Assembly (NCBI GenBank): GCA_003134655.1
Contig: PLBY01000045.1
Span: 37,791-101,790 of the forward strand
Direction of reading: 5' to 3'
Origin: Acidobacteriaceae bacterium
Lineage (GTDB): Bacteria > Acidobacteriota > Terriglobia > Terriglobales > Acidobacteriaceae
Length of the DNA: 64,000 bases
Each line of letters opens with the position of its first letter. Position 1 is the first letter of the stretch. A program made the position numbers and the translations under genes. The notes under the pieces were generated by a model, which saw only the letters and a list, made by a program, of their open reading frames with translations, ran no database searches and was not told the DNA's origin. Positions 33,023-42,619 of this stretch are shown in pieces.

Positions 33023-34432
33023 TTATTCGTAGCGCAGCGCCTGTACGGGGTCGAGCCGGGCGGCACGTCCCGCGGGATAGAGGCCGGAGACCAGACTCAC
33101 GATGAAGGCGAAAGCGATGCTGAACACCACCAGCCACAATGGCACCGCCCAGAAATGTTCGGGGGGAAGGGATTGACTCTTGAGATAGAGGTTTGTTCCG
33201 AAGTTGATGATTTGCCCGATAGCCCAGCCAAGGGCAACTCCCACAATCCCACCAAGTATCCCCATCGCACCTGCCTCAGCGAAAAAGAGTTTCTTGATGT
33301 CTGCATCGCTGGCGCCAATCGCCTTCATAATGCCGATCTCGCGGCGGCGTTCGAGAATTGCCATCACCAGCGTGTTGACGATTCCAATGGATGCGACCGT
33401 CAGTGCCAGACTGCCGAAGATGCCCAGGAATGCATACAAGACCCTGAAAACCTGCCGTAAACTGTTACTCGCGTCGAGAATCGAGAACGTGCTGAAGCCC
33501 ATCTTCTTGATGGCATCTTCCACCAGTTGCACCCGTGCCGGATCTTTGACTCGCACGCTGACGGACGAATAGACGGGCTGATCAGCCGCGGCTCGCGAGA
33601 TCTCGCGCAGGTCTGTGGGCTGCATCACGTGCAGACTCTCGGCGAGTCCGAGCGGGAGAAACACCTTCGCACGCGTTGGACCGCGCATCGTCTCCGGGTC
33701 AAGATCCGAGACACCGACAATCCTGAGCTTCTGTTCGCGCGATACAACGGAGTAGGCCGCGCCAGCGACGCTATCGTCTGCAGGCGCTGCCTCATTGACG
33801 CGGAGAGGCGGTTGAGTCGCCGGCGCGGCCTGACGTTGCGCGTATCGCATGATCAATTCCTTGCCCAGAAGCGGCTTCGCCAGTTCGGCAACGCCCGGTT
33901 CTGGCGCTCCGAGAGGCGGCGTTTTCCCCAGTAATTCCTCGGCGAAGGATTTCTGTACAACCACCTCCGCTGCTGTGTCGGACGAAAAAAACGCGCCTTG
34001 CATTCCATCGAAGGCGTCGTTTGACTTCGCCGACAGGGGCAGCGCAGAGATCATCGTGAGATGAGGCTTGTCGTCATAACGCAGCTCCGTGACGAAGCGA
34101 ATGTCGGGATAGACCTCGCTCACATTGGGCAGGTGTTCCATGTCCTGCCGAGCCGCTTCGTCAAGAACGCGGCTTTCGCCAGGCGTGGGGCCCTTGCGCT
34201 CTTCCTCTCGGCCCATGCCGCGTAGATCGCGCCGCGAAGACACAAAAACGGTGTCGAACAAACCCGACTTCGCCAACCGTTGTGAGAATAATTGCTGCAA
34301 GCCGGTGCCGAGCGAAAGCATGGCCACCAGGGATGCAACGCCCACGGAGATGCCAATCGTCGTCAGTGAATTCCGCAGCACGGATTCTCGCAAATTCCGC
34401 AGGGCGAGTTCAGTCAGATCTGGAAGCTTCAC
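33023..34432 (-). CDS. MacB/FtsX-type ABC transporter permease
   Basis: This 469-residue protein has an N-terminal transmembrane helix (SLTTIGISVGVASLVAMLSL), a large extracytoplasmic MacB_PCD-type domain and a C-terminal FtsX region with three helices (IFGSLALTVASIGIVNTLVM, GILGGIVGVALGWAIG, LWLVVFSIAFAFIVSLVSG). It ends with the family-typical PAGRAARLDPVQALRYE. The GTG start overlaps the stop of the ATPase gene by 4 bp, so the two form one transporter of the mechanotransmission type (LolCDE/MacB-like), which works on lipoproteins, peptides or drugs at the envelope. Substrate unknown. Confidence 0.9.
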   Translation of the reverse strand: MKLPDLTELALRNLRESVLRNSLTTIGISVGVASLVAMLSLGTGLQQLFSQRLAKSGLFDTVFVSSRRDLRGMGREEERKGPTPGESRVLDEAARQDMEHLPNVSEVYPDIRFVTELRYDDKPHLTMISALPLSAKSNDAFDGMQGAFFSSDTAAEVVVQKSFAEELLGKTPPLGAPEPGVAELAKPLLGKELIMRYAQRQAAPATQPPLRVNEAAPADDSVAGAAYSVVSREQKLRIVGVSDLDPETMRGPTRAKVFLPLGLAESLHVMQPTDLREISRAAADQPVYSSVSVRVKDPARVQLVEDAIKKMGFSTFSILDASNSLRQVFRVLYAFLGIFGSLALTVASIGIVNTLVMAILERRREIGIMKAIGASDADIKKLFFAEAGAMGILGGIVGVALGWAIGQIINFGTNLYLKSQSLPPEHFWAVPLWLVVFSIAFAFIVSLVSGLYPAGRAARLDPVQALRYE

Positions 34433-35178
34433 GACTGCCCTCCGTTCGCGGCGGGGGTGTTCGGCCGGTCGTCGATCAGCTTTCCGTCTGCTAGAAAAAT
34501 CATCCGTTGCGCATAACGTTCGGCGAGGGCGCGCTCGTGCGTAACCATCACAACGGTCATGCCCAACTCGCGGTTGAACTGACGGACCATCTCCATGATT
34601 TCGGTTCCGGTGTGACTGTCTAAATTGCCCGTGGGTTCGTCGGCCAGCAGAAGCTGCGGACGATTGATGAGGGCGCGTGCCAGGGCTGCTCGCTGTTGTT
34701 CACCGCCGGATAGCTCGCTGGGCCGGTGGTCCATGCGCGCCCTCAATCCCACGCGTTGCAACGCCTCGCGCGCCAGTTCAGGACGTTGGGCGCGATCAAC
34801 TTCGGCAAAGCGGAGAGGGAGCTCCACGTTCTCCGCAAGCGTCATGCTGGCGATCAGATTAAACGACTGAAAGACCATCCCTACAACATGCAGCCGATAC
34901 TTGGCGAGTTCTTCGCGTGAGAGCTTGGCGAGGTCACGATCTCCGACGACGACGCTTCCCGCCGTCGGGCGGTCAAGTCCTGCAATCAGATTCAGTACGG
35001 AAGACTTGCCAGAGCCGGAACTGCCGAGGAGCGCGACAAATTCTCCGGCGCGAACCTGGAGCGAGACGCCGTCGACCGCGCGGATCACGGTTTCGCCCAT
35101 GCGGTAATGGCGGCAAAGATTCTCACTTCGGATAGCGACGGTAGCGCGGGGAGCAGACACTGGAGGGGCTGTGGTCAT
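34429..35178 (-). CDS. ABC transporter ATP-binding protein, MacB/LolD type
   Basis: This 249-residue ATPase has Walker A GSSGSGKSS, the Q-loop in VGMVFQSFNL, the signature LSGGEQQRAALARAL, Walker B LLLADEPTGNLD and an H-loop VTHERALA. It starts 6 bp after the stop of the exporter gene upstream and overlaps the permease gene by 4 bp. It energises the FtsX-like permease encoded next. GEQQR and PTGNLDS are typical of the LolD/MacB/FtsE subgroup. Confidence 0.95.
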   Translation of the reverse strand: MTTAPPVSAPRATVAIRSENLCRHYRMGETVIRAVDGVSLQVRAGEFVALLGSSGSGKSSVLNLIAGLDRPTAGSVVVGDRDLAKLSREELAKYRLHVVGMVFQSFNLIASMTLAENVELPLRFAEVDRAQRPELAREALQRVGLRARMDHRPSELSGGEQQRAALARALINRPQLLLADEPTGNLDSHTGTEIMEMVRQFNRELGMTVVMVTHERALAERYAQRMIFLADGKLIDDRPNTPAANGGQS

Positions 35179-35184
35179 AGGCAA

Positions 35185-37083
35185 CTAGCGCATTTCTCCC
35201 CGCAGCACGCGCAGAGCGTCGGCTGCTTTCACGTCGCCGTTCTTGCCGTCTGTGCCGTTGCCGTTGACCGCGACTGCGTCGCCTTCTCCGGGAGCGAGGA
35301 ATAGGTTCTCTTCGACTCCATGCTGGCGCGTATAGAGATCGTAGTATCGACCGCGTGCGGCATAGAGCTGCGCGTGAGTGCCCCGCTCCACGATCTGTCC
35401 TTGCTCCATGACCATAATCTGATCGGCGCGGCGAATGGTCGAAAGGCGGTGCGCGATGACGAACGTGGTGCGTCCCTGCATGAGATAAGAAAGACCCTGC
35501 TGGATCATCTGTTCCGATTCCGAGTCGAGGCTGGACGTTGCCTCGTCCAGAATCAGGATGCGTGGCTCGGCCAGAATCGCGCGGGCAATCGAGATGCGCT
35601 GCCGCTGTCCGCCCGACAGTTTCACGCCACGCTCGCCAACAATGGTGTAGTACTTCTCGGCAAACGACTCGGCGAATTCGTCGACGCGGGCGATGCGGCA
35701 GGCGCGCATGATTTCTTCCTCGGTGGCATCAGGCCGCGAGAAGGCGACGTTCGCACGAATCGTCCCATCGAACAAAAAGGATTCCTGCAATACGACGCCG
35801 AGCCGCGTTCGAAATGAGTCGAGACGCACCGTGCTCAAGTCCACGCCATCAACGCGGATCGTGCCCTTCGAGGGCACGTAGAAAGCTGAAATCAAGCCGA
35901 TGGTTGTCGACTTTCCCGATCCCGAGGAACCGACGAGGGCGGTCACCGTTCCCGGCTCGGAGCGGAAAGAAATGTCGCGAAGGACGTCGTGGGTTCCGTC
36001 GTAGCTGAACGTCACATTTTCGAATTCCACTGTGCCGACGATATCGCGAAGCTGCACGGAACGTTTCGGATCCTGATCTTCGGGCCGCTCCGCCATTATC
36101 TCTTGGGTTCGCTCTAAACCAGCCAGCGCTTCGGTCAGCTGTGTGCCGATCTGCACCACCTGCATGACGGGGGCGATCAAAAACACGAGAAGAAAGTTGT
36201 AGGAAAAATAACTGCCGGGTGTAAGGGTATGGGCCGACATCTGACGACCACCGATGTACATGGTGGCCGCGCCGACCACTCCCAGCAGCACGCTGGCGGA
36301 AAGCCCCATCAGAGAGGTGGCCGTCAGCGTCCGCATGACGTTATCGAGCAATCGTCGCACGCCGCCGGCAAAAATCTTCTCTTCGCGCTCTTCTGCGTGG
36401 TATCCCTTAATGACTCGAACGCCGCCTAGGGATTCGGTGAGCCGTCCGGTAACTTCAGCGTTGATCTTGCCTCGTTCGCGGAAGATAGGTCGAATGATTG
36501 TGAATGCTCGGTTCAGTGCGAACGCAAAACAGCCGAGAGAGCCAACGGCAATCAAAGTAAGTGGTGCGCTGATGCGCAGCAGCAAGGCGAGCGCAATGCC
36601 GGCAGCGACCAAGCCGCCCGCAAAATCAACCAAACCAGTTCCGAGTAGATTACGGACTCCCTCGACGTCGCTCATGATGCGGGATACCAAGGCGCCTGCT
36701 TTATTCGCGTCGTAGAACGCAACGGGGAGACGCGAGATGTGTACCTGCACCTGCTCGCGAAGGTCAGCAATCAGGCGCTGGGCGGCCTTCGACAGCAATT
36801 GAGTCAGAGAGAAAGAAGTAACGCCCTGAATGAGCGTAGCCAATAACACCGAAAACACCAGAGGGCGCAGCAGGCCCGTTTGATTCTTGGACACCACGTT
36901 GTCAATCAGGAATTTCGAGGAATAGGGCAGGACGAATCCGGCGAGCTTGTTGATCACCATCAGCACGAAGCCCAGCGCCAGCAGTGCGCGGCGTGGACGC
37001 ATCAGCTTCCAGACTTCAGGCCAAACGGCCTTCAGACGCTGGATCTTCGGGGGCTTCGCGGCTTCTTTGTCTGGGACGCTCAA
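35185..37083 (-). CDS. ABC exporter, MsbA-like half-transporter
   Basis: This 632-residue protein fuses an N-terminal six-helix membrane domain (to about 330) with a C-terminal ATPase: Walker A GSSGSGKST, signature LSGGQRQRISIARA, Walker B ILILDEATSSLD and H-loop IAHRLST. Such homodimers export lipids, peptides or drugs. The start appears to be TTG 37083; no ribosome site is obvious. It has an unusual Gly/Asn-rich C-terminal tail (NGNGTDGKNGDVK). It is the first gene of the minus-strand ABC group and is divergent from a histidine kinase. Confidence 0.92.
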   Translation of the reverse strand: MSVPDKEAAKPPKIQRLKAVWPEVWKLMRPRRALLALGFVLMVINKLAGFVLPYSSKFLIDNVVSKNQTGLLRPLVFSVLLATLIQGVTSFSLTQLLSKAAQRLIADLREQVQVHISRLPVAFYDANKAGALVSRIMSDVEGVRNLLGTGLVDFAGGLVAAGIALALLLRISAPLTLIAVGSLGCFAFALNRAFTIIRPIFRERGKINAEVTGRLTESLGGVRVIKGYHAEEREEKIFAGGVRRLLDNVMRTLTATSLMGLSASVLLGVVGAATMYIGGRQMSAHTLTPGSYFSYNFLLVFLIAPVMQVVQIGTQLTEALAGLERTQEIMAERPEDQDPKRSVQLRDIVGTVEFENVTFSYDGTHDVLRDISFRSEPGTVTALVGSSGSGKSTTIGLISAFYVPSKGTIRVDGVDLSTVRLDSFRTRLGVVLQESFLFDGTIRANVAFSRPDATEEEIMRACRIARVDEFAESFAEKYYTIVGERGVKLSGGQRQRISIARAILAEPRILILDEATSSLDSESEQMIQQGLSYLMQGRTTFVIAHRLSTIRRADQIMVMEQGQIVERGTHAQLYAARGRYYDLYTRQHGVEENLFLAPGEGDAVAVNGNGTDGKNGDVKAADALRVLRGEMR

Positions 37084-37209
37084 TCTACTGTTTGACTCTG
37101 TTGGGACCGAATTCGCTTCATTATTACAGCATTGTCACACATCTGCGGGCACAGCGTGTGTCGCGGCTGGCCTGTGACACGCGCCCTGCCGACGTTGTAT
37201 GCTCGGGAC

Positions 37210-38577
37210 GTGTCCCGCCCGTTTCCGCCGGACCGATCACCGACCCTGGGCCTGTTGCTGGGCCTGCTTATTACGCTGTCCGCGGTAGTAGCGTATTCGG
37301 CCTATATCACGTGGCAAGTGACCGGACTGCGCAAGTTGCAGACCGAACTGGTGGACCGCAACCGCAAGGATTCGCTCCAGTTGCTGCGAATCCAGAACGA
37401 TCTCAACCTGCTAGCCGTTGCGATGCGCGACATGGTGAGCAGTGACGAGCCCTATCCTCTAACCGCCTGGTCGGCGCAATTCCAACGGATTCGGACTGAT
37501 CTGGACGATGCCATGCGTCTGGAGGCTGGATTTGCCGCAGCCAGCCGAACCGCGGAGCAGAGCACCTTCCTAACCGGAAAGTTTAATCAGTTCTGGGATG
37601 CCGTCGACCGCGTGTTCGCGCTCGCGCATGACGGCAAGGAAAAAGAGGCGCGGGAGCAGATCCAGCTTTCGTTGCAGGAGCGGCAGGCGGCGCTGAGCAC
37701 GGCCGTCGCCCGCTTGCTGGTGCAGAACAGCGAGAATGAGGAGCAGGCTGGACAGCGCATCGTTCAGATCTACGACCGGGTGCAGAAGCAGGTGTATGTT
37801 TTTCTGGCCGCAACTTTGCTGGCTATTCTTCTGAACGGCCTTTCGGTGATTCGGTGGAACCGGCGGTTGTTCGCGAGGCTGGCCGAGGTTTCCGAGCGTC
37901 GCAGCGAACTGGCGCAGAAACTGATTGCCGCCCAGGAATCCACGCTGCGGTATATTTCGCGCGAACTGCACGATGAGTTTGGACAGATTCTCACTGCAGT
38001 CGGCTCCATGCTGCGTCGCGCCGGAACCCATGCGCCGGAGGGATCGTCGCTCCGAGCGGACTTGAAGGAAGTTCTCCAGGTCGTGCAGGCTACGTTGGAG
38101 AAGGTTCGCAGTCTCTCGCAGGCGTTGCATCCGGTGATGCTGGACGAGGCCGGGCTTGAGAGCACGCTCGATTGGTACATCCCGACCATAGAAAGACAAA
38201 CAGGAATTGCCATATCCTATGAGAAGCAGGGGGTAGCGTTCCCCGTGGATAGCGGCGCAGGTGTGCACGTCTACCGCGTGGTGCAGGAAGCATTGAACAA
38301 TGTGGCGCGGCACTCGGGCGCCAAGGCGGCATGGGTGCGTTTGCGCTTCCTGCCGGATGCGCTTGAGGTGGAAGTGGAAGATCACGGAGTCGGGTTCGCG
38401 GAGCGTCCGAACAAACGTGGGATCGGATTGGTAGCGATGCGCGAGCGCTCCGAGTTGATGGGCGGGCAAATTGTTTTTTCGCGTCCAGCAGAAGGCGGGA
38501 CTAGGGTGCATCTAACCGTCCCCAGGGAGAAAGCGGAGTCTTATGGAAAAGAAGATCACAGTATTGCTGGTGGATGA
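37210..38577 (+). CDS. Sensor histidine kinase, NarL/HisKA_3 type
   Basis: This protein of about 455 residues has a first transmembrane helix near GLLLGLLITLSAVVAYSAYI, an extracytoplasmic helical region to about residue 200, and a second helix (VFLAATLLAILLNGLSVI). The HisKA_3 dimer/phosphorylation helix is ISRELHDEFGQILTAVGSML, and the HATPase domain has VVQEALNNVARHSGA, DHGVGF and GIGLVAMRER. The signal is unknown. The start is taken at GTG 37210; the frame is open further upstream. Its end overlaps the response regulator by 35 bp, so the two are a cognate pair. Confidence 0.92.
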   Translation: MSRPFPPDRSPTLGLLLGLLITLSAVVAYSAYITWQVTGLRKLQTELVDRNRKDSLQLLRIQNDLNLLAVAMRDMVSSDEPYPLTAWSAQFQRIRTDLDDAMRLEAGFAAASRTAEQSTFLTGKFNQFWDAVDRVFALAHDGKEKEAREQIQLSLQERQAALSTAVARLLVQNSENEEQAGQRIVQIYDRVQKQVYVFLAATLLAILLNGLSVIRWNRRLFARLAEVSERRSELAQKLIAAQESTLRYISRELHDEFGQILTAVGSMLRRAGTHAPEGSSLRADLKEVLQVVQATLEKVRSLSQALHPVMLDEAGLESTLDWYIPTIERQTGIAISYEKQGVAFPVDSGAGVHVYRVVQEALNNVARHSGAKAAWVRLRFLPDALEVEVEDHGVGFAERPNKRGIGLVAMRERSELMGGQIVFSRPAEGGTRVHLTVPREKAESYGKEDHSIAGG

Positions 38578-39172
38578 TCACAGCCTGGTGCGGCGCGGTT
38601 TCCGCCGCATGCTCGAGGATGAGGCCGACATGGAAGTCGTCGGCGAAGCAGGCAACGGCGAGGATTCCATCAAGCTCGCGAAAGAACTTCATCCTCAAGT
38701 GGTGGTGATGGATTGCGCTTTGCCCGGCATGAACGGCTTGCAGGCTACCCGACAGATTATTGAGGATTTGCCGGACACGGCGGTTCTCATGCTGAGCATG
38801 CATTCGGAGAGCACGTGGGTGCGGCAGGCGGTTGAGGCCGGCGCCAGAGGATACGTTCTCAAGAACGCGATGGACCTTGAACTTGGGCCCGCGATCCGCA
38901 AGGTGGCGGCAGGAGAAACGGTTTTCGATCCGACAGTCGAGCAGCGGTCGGTTCTGAAGGGTGAGCGCAGCGCGGCGCTCACACAGCGGGAGTTGGAAGT
39001 ATTGCAGATGATTGTCGACGGCAAATCGAATAAAGAGATCGCGACGGTGCTCGAGTTGAGCGCGAACACGGTCGCGGTTCACCGCGCGAACATCATGAAC
39101 TCCCTGGGGATTCATAAGACTGCGGAACTCGTGGTGTATGCGATTCGCTCCGGGCTGGTGAACGTTCCGTGA
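38543..39172 (+). CDS. Response regulator, NarL/FixJ family
   Basis: This 209-residue protein has a receiver domain with acidic pocket VDDHS, phospho-acceptor Asp in VVVMDCALPGMNG (about 57) and a conserved Lys in VLKNA. A linker is followed by a LuxR-type helix-turn-helix (LTQRELEVLQMIVDGKSNKE to HRANIMNSLGIHKT). It binds DNA when phosphorylated by the kinase encoded just ahead. GGAG precedes the ATG. Its stop overlaps the GTG of the next gene (GTGA), linking it to the CRTAC1-like protein gene. Confidence 0.95.
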   Translation: MEKKITVLLVDDHSLVRRGFRRMLEDEADMEVVGEAGNGEDSIKLAKELHPQVVVMDCALPGMNGLQATRQIIEDLPDTAVLMLSMHSESTWVRQAVEAGARGYVLKNAMDLELGPAIRKVAAGETVFDPTVEQRSVLKGERSAALTQRELEVLQMIVDGKSNKEIATVLELSANTVAVHRANIMNSLGIHKTAELVVYAIRSGLVNVP

Positions 39173-40872
39173 ATCGTCGGTCTTTTCTATGGGGGATGGC
39201 AGGATTTGCGTCGTGGTCGCAGCTATCCCGTTTGCAAGCTCTTGCGGTGCAGACGGGGACTGCGGCGTCTCCCGGGTTTCGATTCACCGATGTGACCACC
39301 CAGGCGGGAATTCAATTCCAGCACAACAGCGGCGCCTTCGGCGGCAAGTTTCTGCCCGAAACTCTTGGCTCGGGATGCGCTTTCCTCGACTATGATCGCG
39401 ACGGCTGGCAGGACATTCTGCTGATCAACGGCACCGACTGGCCGGGCCATAAGAAACGCCGCACCACCCTGCGCCTCTATCACAACAACGGCAACGGCAC
39501 GTTTACCGACGTGACGACACATGCGGGACTCGATGTCGAGATGTACGGCATGGGCGTGGCGGTTGGCGACTACAACAACGACGGCTTTCCTGACATTCTG
39601 GTTACGTGCGTGGGACAGAACCGTTTGTTTCGCAACACCGGGAAAGGCACGTTCGTCGACGTAACCAGCACCAGCGGACTGGGCAAGCGCGAGGGCTTCA
39701 GCACGTCCGCTTTGTGGTTCGACTATGACCGCGACGGGCTGCTCGATCTTTTTGTATGCAACTACGTGAAGTGGTCGCCGGAACACGACGTGTTCTGCAG
39801 CCTCGACGGGAAGCATAAATCGTACTGCACTCCTGAAGCCTATCGCGGTGCCACGTGCTGGCTCTTTCATAATCGCGGCGACGGCACGTTCGAAGACGTC
39901 ACCGCGGCGAGCGGAATTTTCGACAGCAGTTCCAAGTCGCTGGGGGTCGCATTGTTCGACGGCAACCACAGTGGCTGGCCCGACCTGCTCGTCGCCAATG
40001 ACACACAACCGAACAAGCTTTATCGCAACCAGCACAACGGCACATTCAAGGACGCCGCGGTGGAGACCGGGCTCGCGTTCAGCACCGAGGGGAAGGCCCG
40101 CGCGGGCATGGGAGTCGACGTCGCTGATTTTGATAACTCAGGCACGCCTGGGGTCGCCATCACGAACTTTGACAACGAAATGATCGGACTCTACCGCATG
40201 AGCGGCAAGAGTTTCGAAGACATCGCGCCACAATCAGGTGTAGGGATTGCATCGAGGAATAGCCTTGGTTTCGGCTGTGTTTTTCTGGACGTGAACTTAG
40301 ATGGCTGGCTCGACTTCGCCGTCGCCAACGGACACATCGACGAGACCGTGCGCAACATTCGCGGGAATGTGGGATATGCGCAGCCGCCCGAACTTTTCCT
40401 GAATCGTGGCAAGGGAAGCTTTCGCGAGGCCGCGTCAGAAGTTGGCGGAGAGTTCGATCAGCCGAAAGTCGGCCGCGGGCTTGCGTATGCCGACTTCGAC
40501 CGCGACGGCGATCTCGATCTGCTGCTTACGACCAACAACGGGCCCGCGTACCTGTATCGCAACGATCAGGTCAATGGGAATCGCAGCATCTGTTTTCGCC
40601 TGGTGGGAACAAAGTCTAACCGGGACGGGATTGGCGCGACGGTGCGCGTATTTGCCGGGGGCTTAATGCAGTCTCGACTGGTTAAGGGTGGATCCAGTTA
40701 TTTGTCGCAGTCCGAATTGCCTGTGACCTTCGGGTTGGAAAAGCGCGATCGCATCGAACGAGTGGTGATCGATTGGCCGAGCGGGCGAACCGAAGAATTC
40801 AAGAACCTTGCGGCGGGCCGGTGTTATGAGTGCACGGAAGGAAAAGGAGTCGTCCCGCAGGACGGCTACTGA
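39169..40872 (+). CDS. CRTAC1-like FG-GAP repeat protein (ASPIC/UnbV)
   Basis: This 567-residue exported protein has N-terminal MNRRSFLWGMAGFASW, a Tat-type or long signal peptide. Repeats such as DYDRDGWQDILLINGTDW, DYNNDGFPDILV and DYDRDGLLDLFVCNY are calcium-binding FG-GAP/VCBS blades of a propeller. The C-terminal region (RDGIGATVRVFAGG, GGSSYLSQSE, IDWPSGRTEEF) is the ASPIC/UnbV domain. The family is very common in Acidobacteriota, with unclear function in adhesion or matrix binding. It is translationally coupled to the response regulator through a GTGA overlap, and converges with and overlaps yceI by 7 bp. Confidence 0.92.
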   Translation: MNRRSFLWGMAGFASWSQLSRLQALAVQTGTAASPGFRFTDVTTQAGIQFQHNSGAFGGKFLPETLGSGCAFLDYDRDGWQDILLINGTDWPGHKKRRTTLRLYHNNGNGTFTDVTTHAGLDVEMYGMGVAVGDYNNDGFPDILVTCVGQNRLFRNTGKGTFVDVTSTSGLGKREGFSTSALWFDYDRDGLLDLFVCNYVKWSPEHDVFCSLDGKHKSYCTPEAYRGATCWLFHNRGDGTFEDVTAASGIFDSSSKSLGVALFDGNHSGWPDLLVANDTQPNKLYRNQHNGTFKDAAVETGLAFSTEGKARAGMGVDVADFDNSGTPGVAITNFDNEMIGLYRMSGKSFEDIAPQSGVGIASRNSLGFGCVFLDVNLDGWLDFAVANGHIDETVRNIRGNVGYAQPPELFLNRGKGSFREAASEVGGEFDQPKVGRGLAYADFDRDGDLDLLLTTNNGPAYLYRNDQVNGNRSICFRLVGTKSNRDGIGATVRVFAGGLMQSRLVKGGSSYLSQSELPVTFGLEKRDRIERVVIDWPSGRTEEFKNLAAGRCYECTEGKGVVPQDGY

Positions 40873-41495
40873 GCCGAACCGATCGCGGATGGCTTTGCTA
40901 CGTTGCCAACTGCTACCAGATCGATCTCCACCGAATCGTTCACTCGCAGGAATAACGTGCTCGGATTCTTCATTCCCCACTTCGCATAGGGGACGGTGAA
41001 ATGAACCGTGGCAGTCCAATGGTCGGCGGACATCTCCACTTCAGCCGGAACAGTGATTTCGCGGTCCACGCCATGAATGTTGAACATGCCGTGAACCTTC
41101 ACGGAAGACTTTCCCTGACTTGCGACGGCGCCTTCAATCTTATCCGGACGGAAAGCGATTTCCGGATAGCGTTCGCTCTCCAGAATCTCCTTGTGCATCT
41201 TGCGGTCGCGCATACCGCTACCGCTCTCGCCGCTCTGGGCGTCGACCACAATCTCGCCTGAACTCTTTCCTGAGGCGCGTTCAAACTGCAATGCCCCGTG
41301 CTTCAAATGAAATGTTCCCCGCACCGTGTGGAGAACATCGCCAAGAGTGAACTTGACGGAAGTTTGAGCGGGATCAAGCTGAAATGCCGTGTCCTGAGCC
41401 GGTGCAAAAACGGCAGAGGTAGCAAGCAAAACCAACACCGTCCCAACTCTGCGCCAAGAAACATTGTTGAAAACCCTGTGCGCTATGAAGGTCAT
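40866..41495 (-). CDS. YceI family protein
   Basis: This 209-residue protein has a signal peptide (GTVLVLLATSAVFAPAQ) and a lipocalin-like YceI domain: FQLDPAQTSVKFTLGDVLH, the KMHKEILESERYPEIAF motif and VHGMFNIHGVDREITVP. YceI proteins bind isoprenoid chains such as polyprenyl/ubiquinone-like lipids in the periplasm. The gene immediately downstream, 4 bp apart on the genome, encodes an FAD reductase of geranylgeranyl-reductase type, next to a polyketide synthase. A role with a lipid product of that set is a reasonable inference. Confidence 0.93.
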   Translation of the reverse strand: MTFIAHRVFNNVSWRRVGTVLVLLATSAVFAPAQDTAFQLDPAQTSVKFTLGDVLHTVRGTFHLKHGALQFERASGKSSGEIVVDAQSGESGSGMRDRKMHKEILESERYPEIAFRPDKIEGAVASQGKSSVKVHGMFNIHGVDREITVPAEVEMSADHWTATVHFTVPYAKWGMKNPSTLFLRVNDSVEIDLVAVGNVAKPSAIGSAQ

Positions 41496-41499
41496 GTTG

Positions 41500-42609
41500 T
41501 TACGCGGTTAACAGTCCCCATCCCAGAGTCAGACCATCCAAGGCAAGATGCAGGGGCGACAGAACCCCAACATGCAGTTCCAGCAAGCGCTTGAACACGT
41601 CCGGCCGTTTCTGAAAAGCCTGCAATGTGCGACGTTGCAGGCGGGGACGACGATCGAGCAAGAGCATCAGGCGCGCCATCAGGAACGGACGCAGGGCCAG
41701 CCGGCGATGCTCGTGTTCATAGCGAGCCAGATCGCCCGTGCGCAGGCAATCTGCCAATACCATCGCCTGGCTGAAAGCGAGGCAGAGACCTTCACCGGTG
41801 ATTGCGTCCACCGTTCCCGACGCATCTCCGATCAGAGCTACATTGCCGCGGCTGACGCGTTTCAGCTTACAGGTGGCAGTGAGTGCGCCTTTCTCGGCCG
41901 ACGAAACACCAGCCCCTTCGAGCCGAGCCTTCAATTCCGGGAACCGCTGCAAGCCTTCTGTCAGCCGCAACTTAGGGTCGCGAGAAATCAAGGCGACACA
42001 GACCTCGTCTTTCGAAACCGGCGTGACGTAGATTTCTCCGAGCGTTCCCCAATGGAGTTCCATGCGGTCGGTCCACGGCGCCACGCAATAATGTTGCCGA
42101 AACGCATAGCGGCGATCCCGCTCGCGAAAGGCGTGGAGCCCGGTCCAGCGCCGCACCCGCGAGTTGCCGCCATCGGCGCCAATAATCCAGCGAGCGCTCA
42201 CCTTGCGGCTTCCCAAGTGAACCCCATCCTCTGAAATGCCGGTCACAGGAGTCTGCCACAGAAAATCGATGCCCAGACTGGACGCCCGCTCTGCGATAAG
42301 GCGGTGCAACACGGTTCGCCTCACACCCATTCCCGAGGCTCCGTGAGGGAACGCGGCATCGACCGCAAGTCCGGCGGCGAGGAAACGAATACCGCCGAAA
42401 GGGTAGGAGTTCTCCGGCCCGACTGAGACTCCAAGTCGTTCGAGCGCCGCGAGGCCATCGGGCATCAGGCCTTCGCCGCAGGGCTTATCGATCGGCATCC
42501 GCGCGCCATCTGCGACGATCACGCGAAAGCCCTGCTGCCGCGCCGCAATGGCTGCCGCCAGTCCTGCGGGACCACCGCCAATTACGAATACATCAGTCGA
42601 ATTCAGCAA
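41500..42609 (-). CDS. FAD-dependent oxidoreductase, geranylgeranyl-reductase-like
   Basis: This protein of about 369 residues has the FAD-binding motif DVFVIGGGPAGLAAAIAARQ at the very start, DGARMPIDKPCGEGLMPDGL, GADGGNSRVRRWTGL and VALIGDASGTVDAITGEGL, the pattern of the GGR/halogenase-like monooxygenase family. The TTG at 42609 is chosen because GAGG lies eight bases ahead; an upstream TTG at 42639 would overlap the polyketide synthase gene. It is next to a type III polyketide synthase gene, a pairing known in alkylpyrone/alkylresorcinol-type clusters, where the flavoenzyme modifies the product. Confidence 0.88.
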   Translation of the reverse strand: MLNSTDVFVIGGGPAGLAAAIAARQQGFRVIVADGARMPIDKPCGEGLMPDGLAALERLGVSVGPENSYPFGGIRFLAAGLAVDAAFPHGASGMGVRRTVLHRLIAERASSLGIDFLWQTPVTGISEDGVHLGSRKVSARWIIGADGGNSRVRRWTGLHAFRERDRRYAFRQHYCVAPWTDRMELHWGTLGEIYVTPVSKDEVCVALISRDPKLRLTEGLQRFPELKARLEGAGVSSAEKGALTATCKLKRVSRGNVALIGDASGTVDAITGEGLCLAFSQAMVLADCLRTGDLARYEHEHRRLALRPFLMARLMLLLDRRPRLQRRTLQAFQKRPDVFKRLLELHVGVLSPLHLALDGLTLGWGLLTA

Positions 42610-42619
42610 ACTGCGAACC

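Noticed and set aside
32113..37083. ABC genes as exporters of the RiPP
   Set aside because: They are about 17 kb away with sugar, tRNA and glycosidase loci in between, so no link can be supported.
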